Below are positions 14,502 to 23,491 of a stretch of 32,016 nucleotides of DNA, one piece after another; positions within the stretch are counted from its first letter, which is position 1, and every line of letters starts with the position of its first letter. The translations under genes were made by a program, and so were the position numbers. The stretch is taken from assembly GCA_021157815.1 (NCBI GenBank), contig JAGGVT010000135.1, positions 1 to 32,016 of the forward strand, in the 5' to 3' direction. The notes under the pieces were generated by a model. It was not told the origin of the DNA and did not search any database. It saw only the letters and a list, made by a program, of their open reading frames with translations. This DNA comes from a bacterium. Its GTDB lineage: Bacteria; JAJVIF01; JAGGVT01.

Positions 14502-16322
14502 TCATCGAGTAATGTCTTTGATATGAGAATTATCGAATGATTCCATGACTACTCTGTGTTTTCGTGCGAAGAATCTTACACCGTCAAATTCCTGTTTGAT
14601 TGTCATTTTGTGTTGGTTAATCTGGATATGAACATTGGGATGAACGACGCCAAGGACACCAATATACTGTTCAGACGCAAGAGCTGGATCAATAAATCCC
14701 GGATCGATTTGTCGGATTATTTTAACTGCCTCAACTTTCTGCCATTCAGCCTTTTCTTTTGCCGCCAGAGATTTTTCATCTGCTATTTCATCATATATCT
14801 CAGTTAACCGGTCAATCTCGATTTGTATTTCAGATAATTTATTAATCCACTTCTCCATCTTGTTGATCTGATTTTCAGTCAATTGAACAATTTCTTCGGA
14901 TGATGGGCTAACATAAATCTCGGTCCTGGGTGCTGACAGGCTTCCGAGTCGTTTTGTTATAATGTTTTTCTCAACTGTTACTGAGCCTCCAGCAATGTAG
15001 CCTTTTTTGCCAAGGACCCTGACTGAGTTTTTGGATTTGATATGGCAATGATAGGCATACTCCATGATTACAACTTCACCACCGGCTTCGATGGTAACTC
15101 CTTCCAGGAAAAGAGCGTGAACATTGCCGCCAGCTTTAAGAAATGCGTTTTTATCCGCTCGAATCCCACGGTTGATAAAGATATCGCCCTCTGTCTCCAG
15201 GTAAAGTGATTCAGATGTGTCATGGATATAAATATCATCCTTTGCGACGATTTTGAAACCATCATTGACCATTCCATTTACTCTAACAGCACCGACAAAA
15301 TCGATATCTCCTGTTTCAAGGCCTACATCGCCCTCGATATTAAGAATCGGCTCAACGCTGACTTGTCCATCCAGGTATTTGGGGATACCCGCAATCGTTG
15401 CAATCAGGAGGTTGGGATTATCCGGGTCTATCATTGTGTTTTTTCCACTGGGCAGGGAGGCTTCTTTTCCCAAATTTGGTTCAGTTTCATTGCCTTTTAT
15501 GTCATAACCTGGTATTCCCCTACCAGGTGAAATCAGTTCGCAAAGGATATCTCCCTTTTCAATACTTTCAAATATGCCCAGATGATGGAAATCAGCTCGT
15601 CCTTTAGTATCAATTTGAGGCCCACGTTTTTTCTTTTGGGCGTCGAAATGAAACATGACACTGCCAGGTTCACCATCGATAGATTCAATTCCTCGCGCGA
15701 TAACTTCAGGCTCCGGGCATTCATTTGCCTTGACAATTTCGTTGATGATATTTTTACGAATCCCCTGAACAACGCCAGCTTCCTTCAGAGTCATCATTAT
15801 GTCCTCTTCGTACACACGCTGGTTTTCGTGCGAGAATTGAACCAGGATGTTGGCCTCCATGTTATCAGGAGAAAGGAAAATCTCAATATACGGAAGATTG
15901 CGGATTCCTGCAATAAACGTGTAGATTTCAGTCTCGTGTCCCTGCTGTTCGATTGCATCCTCAATTGCTCTAATATCAGGTGTGACATCCTGAAAATTAT
16001 CGTATTCCAACTGAACCAGGATATCCAATTTCGAGAATGGTTTGCTTAAACCGCTTGGAATGATTGTCGCGACTATCTTGCGCGAATCTTCTTGTGATGG
16101 TTTAAACTGTATGGCATTGTTATGTTCTTGAGCATGTTTGCTTGATACACGAATAAAGCCGGATTCAGTATCCTTAAGCATCTCAACAAAATCAGGTTCA
16201 TTGAAATCACTGACACCAAGCTCATCCAACGACTCCTTCAGATCATCAATGTACTTCCGGTCAGCCTGAGGGTTTTCGACGTATAATCCATCTTTCTTGA
16301 TTAGTATTTGAACAGCCGACAT
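14502..16322 (-). CDS. FapA/DUF342-family protein, paralogue 2
   Basis: 606 residues with the same architecture as paralogue 1: N-terminal FapA-type domain, beta-helix repeats (GDVGLETGDIDFVGAVRVNG, GDIFINRGIRADKN), a coiled coil around 480-545 and a conserved C-terminal tail. The first 60 residues are roughly 70% identical between the two by eye, so they are an old tandem duplication. GAGG lies 9 bases before the ATG. It begins 9 bp after the mtaB stop codon and so probably belongs to an rlmN-mtaB-fapA transcript. Function is inferred only from the family: a possible self-assembling scaffold or envelope-associated regulator. Confidence 0.85.
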   Translation of the reverse strand: MSAVQILIKKDGLYVENPQADRKYIDDLKESLDELGVSDFNEPDFVEMLKDTESGFIRVSSKHAQEHNNAIQFKPSQEDSRKIVATIIPSGLSKPFSKLDILVQLEYDNFQDVTPDIRAIEDAIEQQGHETEIYTFIAGIRNLPYIEIFLSPDNMEANILVQFSHENQRVYEEDIMMTLKEAGVVQGIRKNIINEIVKANECPEPEVIARGIESIDGEPGSVMFHFDAQKKKRGPQIDTKGRADFHHLGIFESIEKGDILCELISPGRGIPGYDIKGNETEPNLGKEASLPSGKNTMIDPDNPNLLIATIAGIPKYLDGQVSVEPILNIEGDVGLETGDIDFVGAVRVNGMVNDGFKIVAKDDIYIHDTSESLYLETEGDIFINRGIRADKNAFLKAGGNVHALFLEGVTIEAGGEVVIMEYAYHCHIKSKNSVRVLGKKGYIAGGSVTVEKNIITKRLGSLSAPRTEIYVSPSSEEIVQLTENQINKMEKWINKLSEIQIEIDRLTEIYDEIADEKSLAAKEKAEWQKVEAVKIIRQIDPGFIDPALASEQYIGVLGVVHPNVHIQINQHKMTIKQEFDGVRFFARKHRVVMESFDNSHIKDITR

Positions 16323-16331
16323 GTAACGACC

Positions 16332-17645
16332 TCACGATTCACGCGGGATTGATTCGGCATATATCCCCTTTATTTGGTCAAAATATAATCGTGCTTCTTG
16401 AATCCCCAAATTAAAAACGTTCCCATATAATTGAGCCTTAATATAGTTATCAGATAATCCTATATTAGTATCATCGATGCGAGTGTCCTTTTGTTCTATA
16501 ACGAAAGTAAGAATCGTTGAGGATTGAGATTTTACAAACCGTTCACGTGAATAACTGTCAATCGCTTTTAATTTATTCAAACGTGATTTAATTTTATCCT
16601 GTGAAACCCAATGTTTTCCAACCGTGGCTGGAGTGCCATCCCGGGGGGAATATGTAAAAAGATGATAATAATCAATTGGAGTCTTTTTTAGATTTTCAAT
16701 CCCATTGTTGAAATCATCATCAGTTTCACCCGGGAAACCGATAATCAGGTCGGTTCCGATATTCCATCCGCTGTCAGCTGATTTTAATTTATCGAATAGA
16801 GGAATAATGTCCGAGATTGAGTAGGGGCGTTTCATCCTTTTAAGCACACTATCAGACGCGCTTTGAACAGGCGCGTGCAGGTGGCGGCAGATTCTGTGTG
16901 AATGTAAAAGAGCATCCAGCAATTCATTGTTTAATTCCATTGGTTCAATGGAACTCAGACGGACCCTGAACACGCCGTCAAGGTCATCAATAGCTCGAAC
17001 GAGATCAACCAGGTTCTCGTCAAATTCCCTTCCCCAGATTCCAAGATGAATTCCGGTCAGCACAATTTCGTAAAAACCCATCGCGGCAAGTTCGCTGATT
17101 CTGCTTAATACTTTGAGACGGCCTAACGATCTTGGATTTCCCCGCACATGCGGCACGATGCAGTATGAGCAGAATTGGTCGCAGCCGTCCTGTATTTTCA
17201 GCATCGCTCTGCTTTTACCTGTCGGCTTGACAACATCCAATCCGAACGATTCCTCGAAAGTTGGATCTGAAACATGAATTTCAGGTTCTGTGTTTTTTGT
17301 TAATATTTCCGGCAGGAATGACGCGATGTTCAATTTTTCCCTGTTGCCCAGGATTAAATCAACGCCATCTATTTTGGAAATGGCGTCTTTTGCCCATTGA
17401 GAATAGCATCCCGCGACAACCATGAACGCCTCAGGGTTTCGTCTCAATGCATTTCGGGCAGATTTGCGGGAATCAGCATCACCGCGATGTGTTACCGTGC
17501 ATGAGTTGATTACATACAAATCCGCGATTTCCTTAAACGGCACGATAACAAAACCGGCATCCATGAGAGACCGGGCAATCAGCAGTCCATCATACTGATT
17601 GGTTCTGCATCCAAGCGTGAATATCGCGGCTCGTTTATTTTTCAT
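16332..17645 (-). CDS. mtaB: tRNA t6A37 methylthiotransferase MtaB
   Basis: 437 residues from ATG 17645. An upstream in-frame extension to 17732 lies wholly inside rlmN and is unlike the family, so I reject it. The N-terminal UPF0004 domain shows FTLGCRTNQYD, SCTVTHRGDADSRKSARNA and VVAGCYSQ, giving its three cluster cysteines. The radical-SAM motif CDQFCSYC follows in KIQDGCDQFCSYCIVPHVRG. GCRTNQ and the HRGDADSRKS pattern point to MtaB rather than MiaB or RimO. It adds the methylthio group to N6-threonylcarbamoyladenosine 37 of tRNAs reading ANN codons. The start overlaps the rlmN stop by 11 bp (…GCAAATGAAAAATAA), suggesting translational coupling. Confidence 0.9.
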   Translation of the reverse strand: MKNKRAAIFTLGCRTNQYDGLLIARSLMDAGFVIVPFKEIADLYVINSCTVTHRGDADSRKSARNALRRNPEAFMVVAGCYSQWAKDAISKIDGVDLILGNREKLNIASFLPEILTKNTEPEIHVSDPTFEESFGLDVVKPTGKSRAMLKIQDGCDQFCSYCIVPHVRGNPRSLGRLKVLSRISELAAMGFYEIVLTGIHLGIWGREFDENLVDLVRAIDDLDGVFRVRLSSIEPMELNNELLDALLHSHRICRHLHAPVQSASDSVLKRMKRPYSISDIIPLFDKLKSADSGWNIGTDLIIGFPGETDDDFNNGIENLKKTPIDYYHLFTYSPRDGTPATVGKHWVSQDKIKSRLNKLKAIDSYSRERFVKSQSSTILTFVIEQKDTRIDDTNIGLSDNYIKAQLYGNVFNLGIQEARLYFDQIKGIYAESIPRES

Positions 17646-18657
17646 TTGCTGATAAATTACGCTTGCCGGCAAGCTGTCCGCAAGCGGCGGATATATCCGC
17701 TCCGAGTGATTTGCGAATAAAACACCTGACATTTCGTTTTCGAATTATTCTCTGGAATTCCAATACGCTTTTCTTGTCAGGGGCTGTAAACTTACCATCG
17801 GTTTCATTGAAGCGAATCAGGTTGATTTTTACATTATGTATATTACAAAGCGCGGCAGCTAGCTTTTCAGCGTCCTTTTTTGAATCGTTAATCCCGCGCA
17901 GCAGGACATATTCCAGCGTGATATCGCAGTCGAATTGTTCAATCGCGTTGATTATCTGAGTAAAGGAGGACAGTTTCCCCGATGGCATTAGTTTTTTTCG
18001 AGTGGCGTCATCAGCCGCGTTGAGTGAAATGGCAAGTTCCACTTTCGGATGCAGTTCATGAAAGCGTTTAAGCTCATCCATCAATCCGGCTGTTGAGAGA
18101 GTGATTCTCCTTTCAGAGAGAGCATAACCCTTTGGTTCGGACATGATTCCGACAAATTTATCAACCTCGTCGAAATTCAACAGCCCTTCGCCCATTCCCA
18201 TTAATACAATGTTATCCGGCCTGCGCGTTTCGTTTTGTGTGATAAGAACCTGCGCTGTTATTTCAGACGCTTTCAGGTTTCTTTTGAATCCCATGTTGCC
18301 TGTCGCACAGAAGGTGCATCCTATGGGGCATCCAGCCTGTGTTGACAGGCAAAAGGTGGCTCTGCCACTATCAGAGAACATCGCTACTGTCTCGATTTCA
18401 ACATCATCAGCAGCGAACAGTATTTTTCTGCAATCATCACTAGACCTTGTCACTTCAACCGGAACCAGGGGCATTGAAGAAAATTCATTCGATAGCGCTT
18501 CCCGTAATGGCAAGGGCAGGTTTGTCATGTCTGCCGGATTATAAACGCCCCTGACATACAGCCATTCAAAAATCTGTTCCGCGCGAAAATATCTCTCGCC
18601 GAAATCAACAATGAAATGTCCGAGCGTATCAAGTGTATGGTCCAGCAGATTATCCAT
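17635..18657 (-). CDS. rlmN: Dual-specificity rRNA/tRNA adenine-C2 methyltransferase RlmN
   Basis: 340 residues. The radical-SAM cluster is C110, C114 and C117 in QAGCPIGCTFCATG. C103 and C326 (ADISAACGQL) occupy the positions of the two catalytic cysteines of the family. Other family motifs are FRAEQIFEWLYVRGV near the start, NIVLMGMGEGLLNFDEV, RRITLSTAGLMDEL, LAISLNAADD and YVLLRGINDS. The enzyme methylates A2503 of 23S rRNA and A37 of some tRNAs. The family's A37 activity makes its coupling to mtaB, another A37 modifier, sensible. It is separated from the upstream Hsp70 gene by a terminator-like hairpin at 18670-18699, so it probably has its own start of transcription. Confidence 0.92.
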   Translation of the reverse strand: MDNLLDHTLDTLGHFIVDFGERYFRAEQIFEWLYVRGVYNPADMTNLPLPLREALSNEFSSMPLVPVEVTRSSDDCRKILFAADDVEIETVAMFSDSGRATFCLSTQAGCPIGCTFCATGNMGFKRNLKASEITAQVLITQNETRRPDNIVLMGMGEGLLNFDEVDKFVGIMSEPKGYALSERRITLSTAGLMDELKRFHELHPKVELAISLNAADDATRKKLMPSGKLSSFTQIINAIEQFDCDITLEYVLLRGINDSKKDAEKLAAALCNIHNVKINLIRFNETDGKFTAPDKKSVLEFQRIIRKRNVRCFIRKSLGADISAACGQLAGKRNLSANEK

Positions 18658-18669
18658 ATAAATAAACCC

Positions 18670-18699
18670 GTAAATAAACCCGGGTAAAAATACCCGGGT
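18670..18699 (-). terminator. Terminator-like hairpin between hsp70 and rlmN
   Basis: ACCCGGGTA (18678-18686) and TACCCGGGT (18691-18699) form a perfect 9-bp stem with a 4-nt loop. On the minus strand it is followed by TTATTTA, a weak T-run. It would end the Hsp70 transcript. Confidence 0.6.
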
Positions 18700-18735
18700 A
18701 ATTGATTTTATCTGTAAAATGAAATTCTTAAAACC

Positions 18736-20490
18736 TTAGCCCTGAACATCGGCATCGCTGAGCAACATCAGAAGCTTATCTGACATTGAATCGATTTTGG
18801 CATCATCCTTCTGTGCGATTGAATCCTGCAGGATTGATATGGTTTGCTCAATCTGCTCGCGAAGTACGGCATCAATATCGTTCCCTCGATCCATGAGGAA
18901 ATTGGTCGCATCGTTAATATAGAATTCAGCCTCAATCTGTGCGGGTGTCCTGTCCTCGATAGTTTCCAGTGTTTCTTCGCCTTCCGCACCGACAACTGTT
19001 GAGAGATGTTCTTTTGCAGCAGCTTTCTGGGCGTCAGACAAGCGTTCCCTGGATTGCTTGATTACGATATTGTTACGCGCTCCGGTTTCACGGTCAATTG
19101 CGGTAACGTTGACAATCCCGTTTACGTCGTAATCGAAAATTACCTCGACAACGGTTTCGCCCTTTGACTTCTGGCTCAGGCCTGCCAAAACGAATTCACC
19201 AAGGTCTGTGTTTCTTGACGCTTTCTTGTGATTTCCCTGCAGGACGTTGATTGTCGCCTCCTGCTGGTAATCCTGTGTTGTAACATATCGCCGTTTCTGG
19301 CTGCAGGGAATGGTGGTGTTTGCGTAGATAATCGGGCTGAACCTGTCTCCGATAACTTCGATGCCAAGAGTGTACGGCGCAACGTCAACAACAACAAGGT
19401 CATCAAGTTCGCCTGCTTTTACTCCTGCCTGAACAGCAGCGCCGATTGCGACGCACTCTTCCGGATGGATGTCTGAAAGCGGTTCCTTGTTGAGCAGATC
19501 CGTGATGAATTTCTTGACTATCGGAATCCGTGTCGTACCTCCAACCAGGATAACCGCGTCAAGTTCTTCATTAGCGATTTTGGATGCTTCCATCGCGTCA
19601 AGTACAGGCTGGCGGGTAGCCTCAACCAGATGTTCTATCATCTTTTCAAAATCGGCTCGAGTTATGTTCACATCAAGATGCTTGGGCTCATTTTCAACAC
19701 TGTAGAGAAATGGAATGTTGACATTGGTTTCAAGAAGTGTTGACAGGTCGATTTTTGCCCGTTCAGCGGCTTCGAGGATTCGCTGATGAATTGACAGTTT
19801 CATCTGCTCATCTTCAATTTCATCAAGGTCGATTCCTTCAGCTTCCTTGAATTTATCGAACAGGAATTTCGATACGATCAGGTCGAAGTCATCGCCACCA
19901 AGCATGTTGTTTCCGCTTGTGGCAAGGACCTTGAATGCGCCTTCAACCAGCTGGATGACCGAGACGTCGAACGTGCCGCCGCCATAATCGTAAACGAGCA
20001 GGTTGGATGTCTCTTCCTTGTGCTGGAATCCATAGGAAAGCGCGGCGGCGGTAGGCTCGTTGATGATTCGCTCAACCTTGAATCCCGCAATTTCGCCCGC
20101 GTCTTTTGTCGCCTGTCTTTGGGCATCCGTGAAATAAGCCGGGACCGTAATAACGGCTTCATCAATTGGTTTTCCAAAGTATGTTTCAGCGTCATTCTTG
20201 AGCTTGTTCAGAATCATGGCGCTGATTTCCTGAGGAGTGTATTCCTTCCCCATCATTGTGACTCTTTTGTCACTGCCCATAATCCTCTTGATAGAGGATT
20301 GCGTTCTTTCCGGATGGGCAACCGCCTGGTTCTTGGCGCTTTCGCCGACAAGAAGCTCACCGGTTTCAGAGAACCCCACAACTGAGGGTGTAATGGTTTT
20401 GCCTCTCTCGTTTAACACAAGAGTTGGTACGCCGTCCTTAATGGCAGCGACGAGAGAAGTAGTTGTTCCGAGGTCTATACCGACTATCAT
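18736..20490 (-). CDS. dnaK: Hsp70 (DnaK-type) chaperone, short form
   Basis: 584 residues, about 30-50 shorter than usual DnaK at the C-terminal lid. ATPase motifs: GIDLGTTTSLVA at 4-15, NEPTAAALSYG at 144-154, VYDYGGGTFDVS at 166-177 (most DnaK proteins read DLGGGTFDVS), and LVGGTTRIP further on. The substrate-binding part keeps DVAPYTLGIEV, then NVLQGN and NGIVNVTAIDRETG. The start follows AGAGGAG. No dnaJ, grpE or hrcA gene and no CIRCE element is next to it, so it may be a second, non-heat-shock Hsp70 and the symbol is only a family label. It stands between a large lipoprotein gene and rlmN, with spacing that suggests its own promoter. Confidence 0.88.
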   Translation of the reverse strand: MIVGIDLGTTTSLVAAIKDGVPTLVLNERGKTITPSVVGFSETGELLVGESAKNQAVAHPERTQSSIKRIMGSDKRVTMMGKEYTPQEISAMILNKLKNDAETYFGKPIDEAVITVPAYFTDAQRQATKDAGEIAGFKVERIINEPTAAALSYGFQHKEETSNLLVYDYGGGTFDVSVIQLVEGAFKVLATSGNNMLGGDDFDLIVSKFLFDKFKEAEGIDLDEIEDEQMKLSIHQRILEAAERAKIDLSTLLETNVNIPFLYSVENEPKHLDVNITRADFEKMIEHLVEATRQPVLDAMEASKIANEELDAVILVGGTTRIPIVKKFITDLLNKEPLSDIHPEECVAIGAAVQAGVKAGELDDLVVVDVAPYTLGIEVIGDRFSPIIYANTTIPCSQKRRYVTTQDYQQEATINVLQGNHKKASRNTDLGEFVLAGLSQKSKGETVVEVIFDYDVNGIVNVTAIDRETGARNNIVIKQSRERLSDAQKAAAKEHLSTVVGAEGEETLETIEDRTPAQIEAEFYINDATNFLMDRGNDIDAVLREQIEQTISILQDSIAQKDDAKIDSMSDKLLMLLSDADVQG

Positions 20491-20541
20491 CCTATGTCTC
20501 CTCTGACTTATACGATGAAAGATGAATAATTAATATCAACA

Positions 20542-20569
20542 TAAATAAAATTCCAGAGCCTAAAGTCAA
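20542..20569 (-). promoter_or_regulatory. Candidate promoter for hsp70
   Basis: Read on the minus strand: TTGACT (20564-20569), 16-bp spacer, TATTTA (20542-20547), about 50 bp upstream of the start codon. The -10 match is moderate. No inverted heat-shock operator is seen. Confidence 0.4.
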
Positions 20570-20743
20570 TTAACCATCCAACGGCAAAAGATTTTGGCAT
20601 GAATAGAATTTCAAAATGCAAAACATCACGCCACACCAAAGGCGTGAAGAACTATTATACATGAAAATTCCAGTAAAAAAAGATTTTCACCCTAAAAACT
20701 ACATCCCTGACAAAATTGGACATGCAATGTCAAATCGTCAAAA

Positions 20744-23152
20744 TTATTCCCAGTTAACCGGTTCCTGGTGAACGGAGAAGTATTCGTTCCCGTTTACGCT
20801 GCCATGCACCACTCGAAGAACATCATTAATTTGGTCAATCGACATGCATTGACACCCATGTTCCCGTATCGAGTAACGCGGATTTGACAGGCGTGAGTCA
20901 ATCCTGGTAAGGAAAAAACTGTCAATCCCGGAAATGTTTTCATTTCCTCCTCCGACGATCATCTGGCAATCCTGCGGACCAAATAGAATATCCGCTATAT
21001 AGTCGTAATTATCTATCGTGATGTCAGCAAGACCATTGTGAGGACCAGCCAGAACCCCATGCCATGGGTTGGGACTGCCATCATAGGTTGGATAGTATGT
21101 GCCATTGCACTCAATCCTGTAGAGACTGCCATTAGGGTCGTGATCGGTGAGAATGTAGAATGATTTATTGTGGAAATTAATCACAAAATCAAAAATCTCA
21201 CCCTGAAATGCAGAGTCGCTTGGTGGCGGAGGAAAAGCTGTTATCAGGTCGAAACCATAGGATAAATCCTCGTTATAGTTTTCTCCCGCCACGAATTTAT
21301 GCATATAATTGTCGCTGTCGATTACCCAGACATCATCATTTGGGTCTGTATCGATAGCGATAACTTTTTTTCCGTTTGTGTCAGTTGGATCAAGATCAAT
21401 GTCCGCCAAAATTTCCGATGTGTATGGGTAGCACAACCATATATGGAAAGTGTCTGTGGCGAACGCGTTCCTATTCTGAACTGTGACAACATCACCGGCA
21501 AATGACAGGTTACTGCCGGACCATGCGAGTCGATTTTGGGAATCGACATCAATCGATGAAACTCTGTAACCGGGTTCGCCTGTTCTAAAAGGCAGAAATC
21601 CGCCTGAGCCCGAATCCCACGCGACCCCGAGAATTCCACTTTGTTCGAGCGCGAATCTATCCTCTCCGGGATATGCCGTTGTGCCGTAATCGATATCGAT
21701 TATATTGGCGGGTGAGCCGCCGACTCCGACAACCGTGTCATCGGGGCGTTGTGTCGCACCAAATGGCTGAGAGTAAGTACAGCCGGACCAGTCGATTGGT
21801 GATGGAGGGCATCCGATTGTTCCAGTCTGGCGAATTTCAATTGGGATTATCTGATATGCTGTGTAGTCCGTGATATCCGGACCCCTGGTTGGAAAATCAT
21901 CGCCTTCAATGGGTTGAATCGGGAATGGTCCTCCCAGCCCCTCAAGGTCATCCCTGACTGCGATAAGCCCGTAGTACATGCCGGATTGAAGAGGTCCAGC
22001 CTCGATATTTCCAGGGCCTCCAAATTGGAAAACATAAGGCGCCGCGTCAGTTCCATTGCCGCCGGGTTCAGCCTGAAGCCGCGATTTTACCTCGAAGAAT
22101 CCAAAATCAGGGCAGCTTATTTCAACCTGATCGACATCGCTTTTTTCCTTCAAGCCAAGAAGGTTATTCGAATCAGGAAAATTCTCATCTCGATTACGCT
22201 GCGCCTGCCAGTCCTTGACATAAACCCGAACACACGCTGATGAGTTTACCTGTCCCTCCTCAAGAGAATCGTTATATGTTTCAGCGATAACCTGCCATGC
22301 TTCTTTCCTGTTGAATTCAGGAAGATAATATTCAGGCTCATCCCTTGTGAATCTGGTCGCGGATTGCCCATAACTGGCATCAACAATGAATGTGAACGAA
22401 AATATCTCTTCCGGCGGTGTGTTGAAAACGTAGGTTTGTGTATCCCAGTAGGAATTGACTGCCATTACATTATGGCCTTCCGGCTGGTATGGATCAAACG
22501 AGCCGGATGTCGGTTCGAGAAAGAAATTTTTGAATGGATTCAGGTTTCCGGGGTATTCCAGCGGCGGATCGAAATAGCTTCCAAGTGTTGAATCATCGAA
22601 ATGAGTAGTGTAACCATCAGCGTTTAACAGGAAATCCGGATCAGTCTGAATAATCTCGTTTGCGTTTCCATCGCCGTCAACATCCGACATAATCATTCCA
22701 AAGCTAACACCGCCGGGATGAAGCAGAATCCCGCGGACATCAAAAACGTGCAGGTCAGGCCGTGCGAGAAGGTCGGTGAAAGGATGGCGGATTTTGAAAT
22801 AAACTTTGATATTATGCTCGGGCGTCAACGCAATGCCGCTTAGTTTCAAACAATCCGTGCAGGGGATTTTGTTCATGAATTCGGTGATGTGCGAATCGAA
22901 TGAATCGCCGATTGCGCCGGCTTGCCTTAACGGTAAAACCTCACCGGTTAGCGTTTCAGGATTTATAACAACACTGAAGGAGCCGATGATGCCTTCGTAT
23001 GTAATGGCGCCTGTGCGCGCGACTGGCAGAAAATCCGCGGAGTCATTATTCGAAAACAAAGGTGAATTGTCAGCAGTTACAGCGTTTGTGCCACTGCAAC
23101 CTGCTCCGATAAGAGCATAAATTAATATGAGAAACAAAACGGTACGATACAT
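20744..23152 (-). CDS. Large secreted lipoprotein, unknown function
   Basis: 802 residues from ATG 23152, preceded by GGAGG at ideal spacing; the longer frame to 23191 adds 13 residues with no site. Signal peptide MYRTVLFLILIYALIGAGC with probable lipidation at C19. The first part has DVRGILLHPGG and SDVDGDGNANEI. A middle region is rich in aromatic residues and prolines and includes YYGLIAVRDDLEGLGGPF. The last third has short blade-like stretches (VIAIDTDPNDDVWVIDS, ITIDNYDYIADILFG) that suggest a beta-propeller of TolB/NHL type. Aspartate-rich loops such as DVDGDGNAN may bind calcium. I do not recognise a characterised relative. It probably sits on the outer face of the envelope. Confidence 0.75.
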   Translation of the reverse strand: MYRTVLFLILIYALIGAGCSGTNAVTADNSPLFSNNDSADFLPVARTGAITYEGIIGSFSVVINPETLTGEVLPLRQAGAIGDSFDSHITEFMNKIPCTDCLKLSGIALTPEHNIKVYFKIRHPFTDLLARPDLHVFDVRGILLHPGGVSFGMIMSDVDGDGNANEIIQTDPDFLLNADGYTTHFDDSTLGSYFDPPLEYPGNLNPFKNFFLEPTSGSFDPYQPEGHNVMAVNSYWDTQTYVFNTPPEEIFSFTFIVDASYGQSATRFTRDEPEYYLPEFNRKEAWQVIAETYNDSLEEGQVNSSACVRVYVKDWQAQRNRDENFPDSNNLLGLKEKSDVDQVEISCPDFGFFEVKSRLQAEPGGNGTDAAPYVFQFGGPGNIEAGPLQSGMYYGLIAVRDDLEGLGGPFPIQPIEGDDFPTRGPDITDYTAYQIIPIEIRQTGTIGCPPSPIDWSGCTYSQPFGATQRPDDTVVGVGGSPANIIDIDYGTTAYPGEDRFALEQSGILGVAWDSGSGGFLPFRTGEPGYRVSSIDVDSQNRLAWSGSNLSFAGDVVTVQNRNAFATDTFHIWLCYPYTSEILADIDLDPTDTNGKKVIAIDTDPNDDVWVIDSDNYMHKFVAGENYNEDLSYGFDLITAFPPPPSDSAFQGEIFDFVINFHNKSFYILTDHDPNGSLYRIECNGTYYPTYDGSPNPWHGVLAGPHNGLADITIDNYDYIADILFGPQDCQMIVGGGNENISGIDSFFLTRIDSRLSNPRYSIREHGCQCMSIDQINDVLRVVHGSVNGNEYFSVHQEPVNWE

Positions 23153-23434
23153 TAATTTTACCTCCACATATCCAAAAGGTATATTCCGCAACCGCCAATA
23201 ATGATATGAAAAGCATGATATTTTAAACAGACCGGCTGCATTACAATCGCCAAGTGGAAATCCCGATTAATTACACACGACATAATCATCATCTTTTAGT
23301 TAAGAATGTTTTACTAAAAATGATTCATTTTTATTGTACCACAAAAGATTCAATCAGATTAAGAGATGGAGTTGATTAAAATTCGCGTATGAGAATTTTC
23401 GCAGGAGCTCGGTATTTCCCTGAAGCATCCAGCT
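23153..23434. other. Intergenic region, no gene seen
   Basis: AT-rich DNA between the large lipoprotein gene and nrdJ. It should contain the lipoprotein promoter; TTGTAA at about 23245-23250 on the minus strand is one weak -35 candidate. No repeat or RNA gene is recognised. Confidence 0.5.
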
Positions 23435-23465
23435 AAAAAGAAGCACCACGCCAGGGCATGGTGCT
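23435..23465 (-). terminator. Intrinsic terminator of nrdJ
   Basis: AGCACCACGCC and GGCATGGTGCT (23442-23465) form a near-perfect stem. On the minus strand TTCTTTTT follows. It lies 26 bp after the nrdJ stop and belongs to the CACCACGC palindrome family also seen at 1451 and 27220. Confidence 0.8.
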
Positions 23466-23491
23466 GTTTGGGATTATGCCATGATTTTAAT

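Noticed and set aside
20491-20743. CIRCE heat-shock operator before the Hsp70 gene
   Set aside because: No TTAGCACTC-N9-GAGTGCTAA-like inverted repeat is present.
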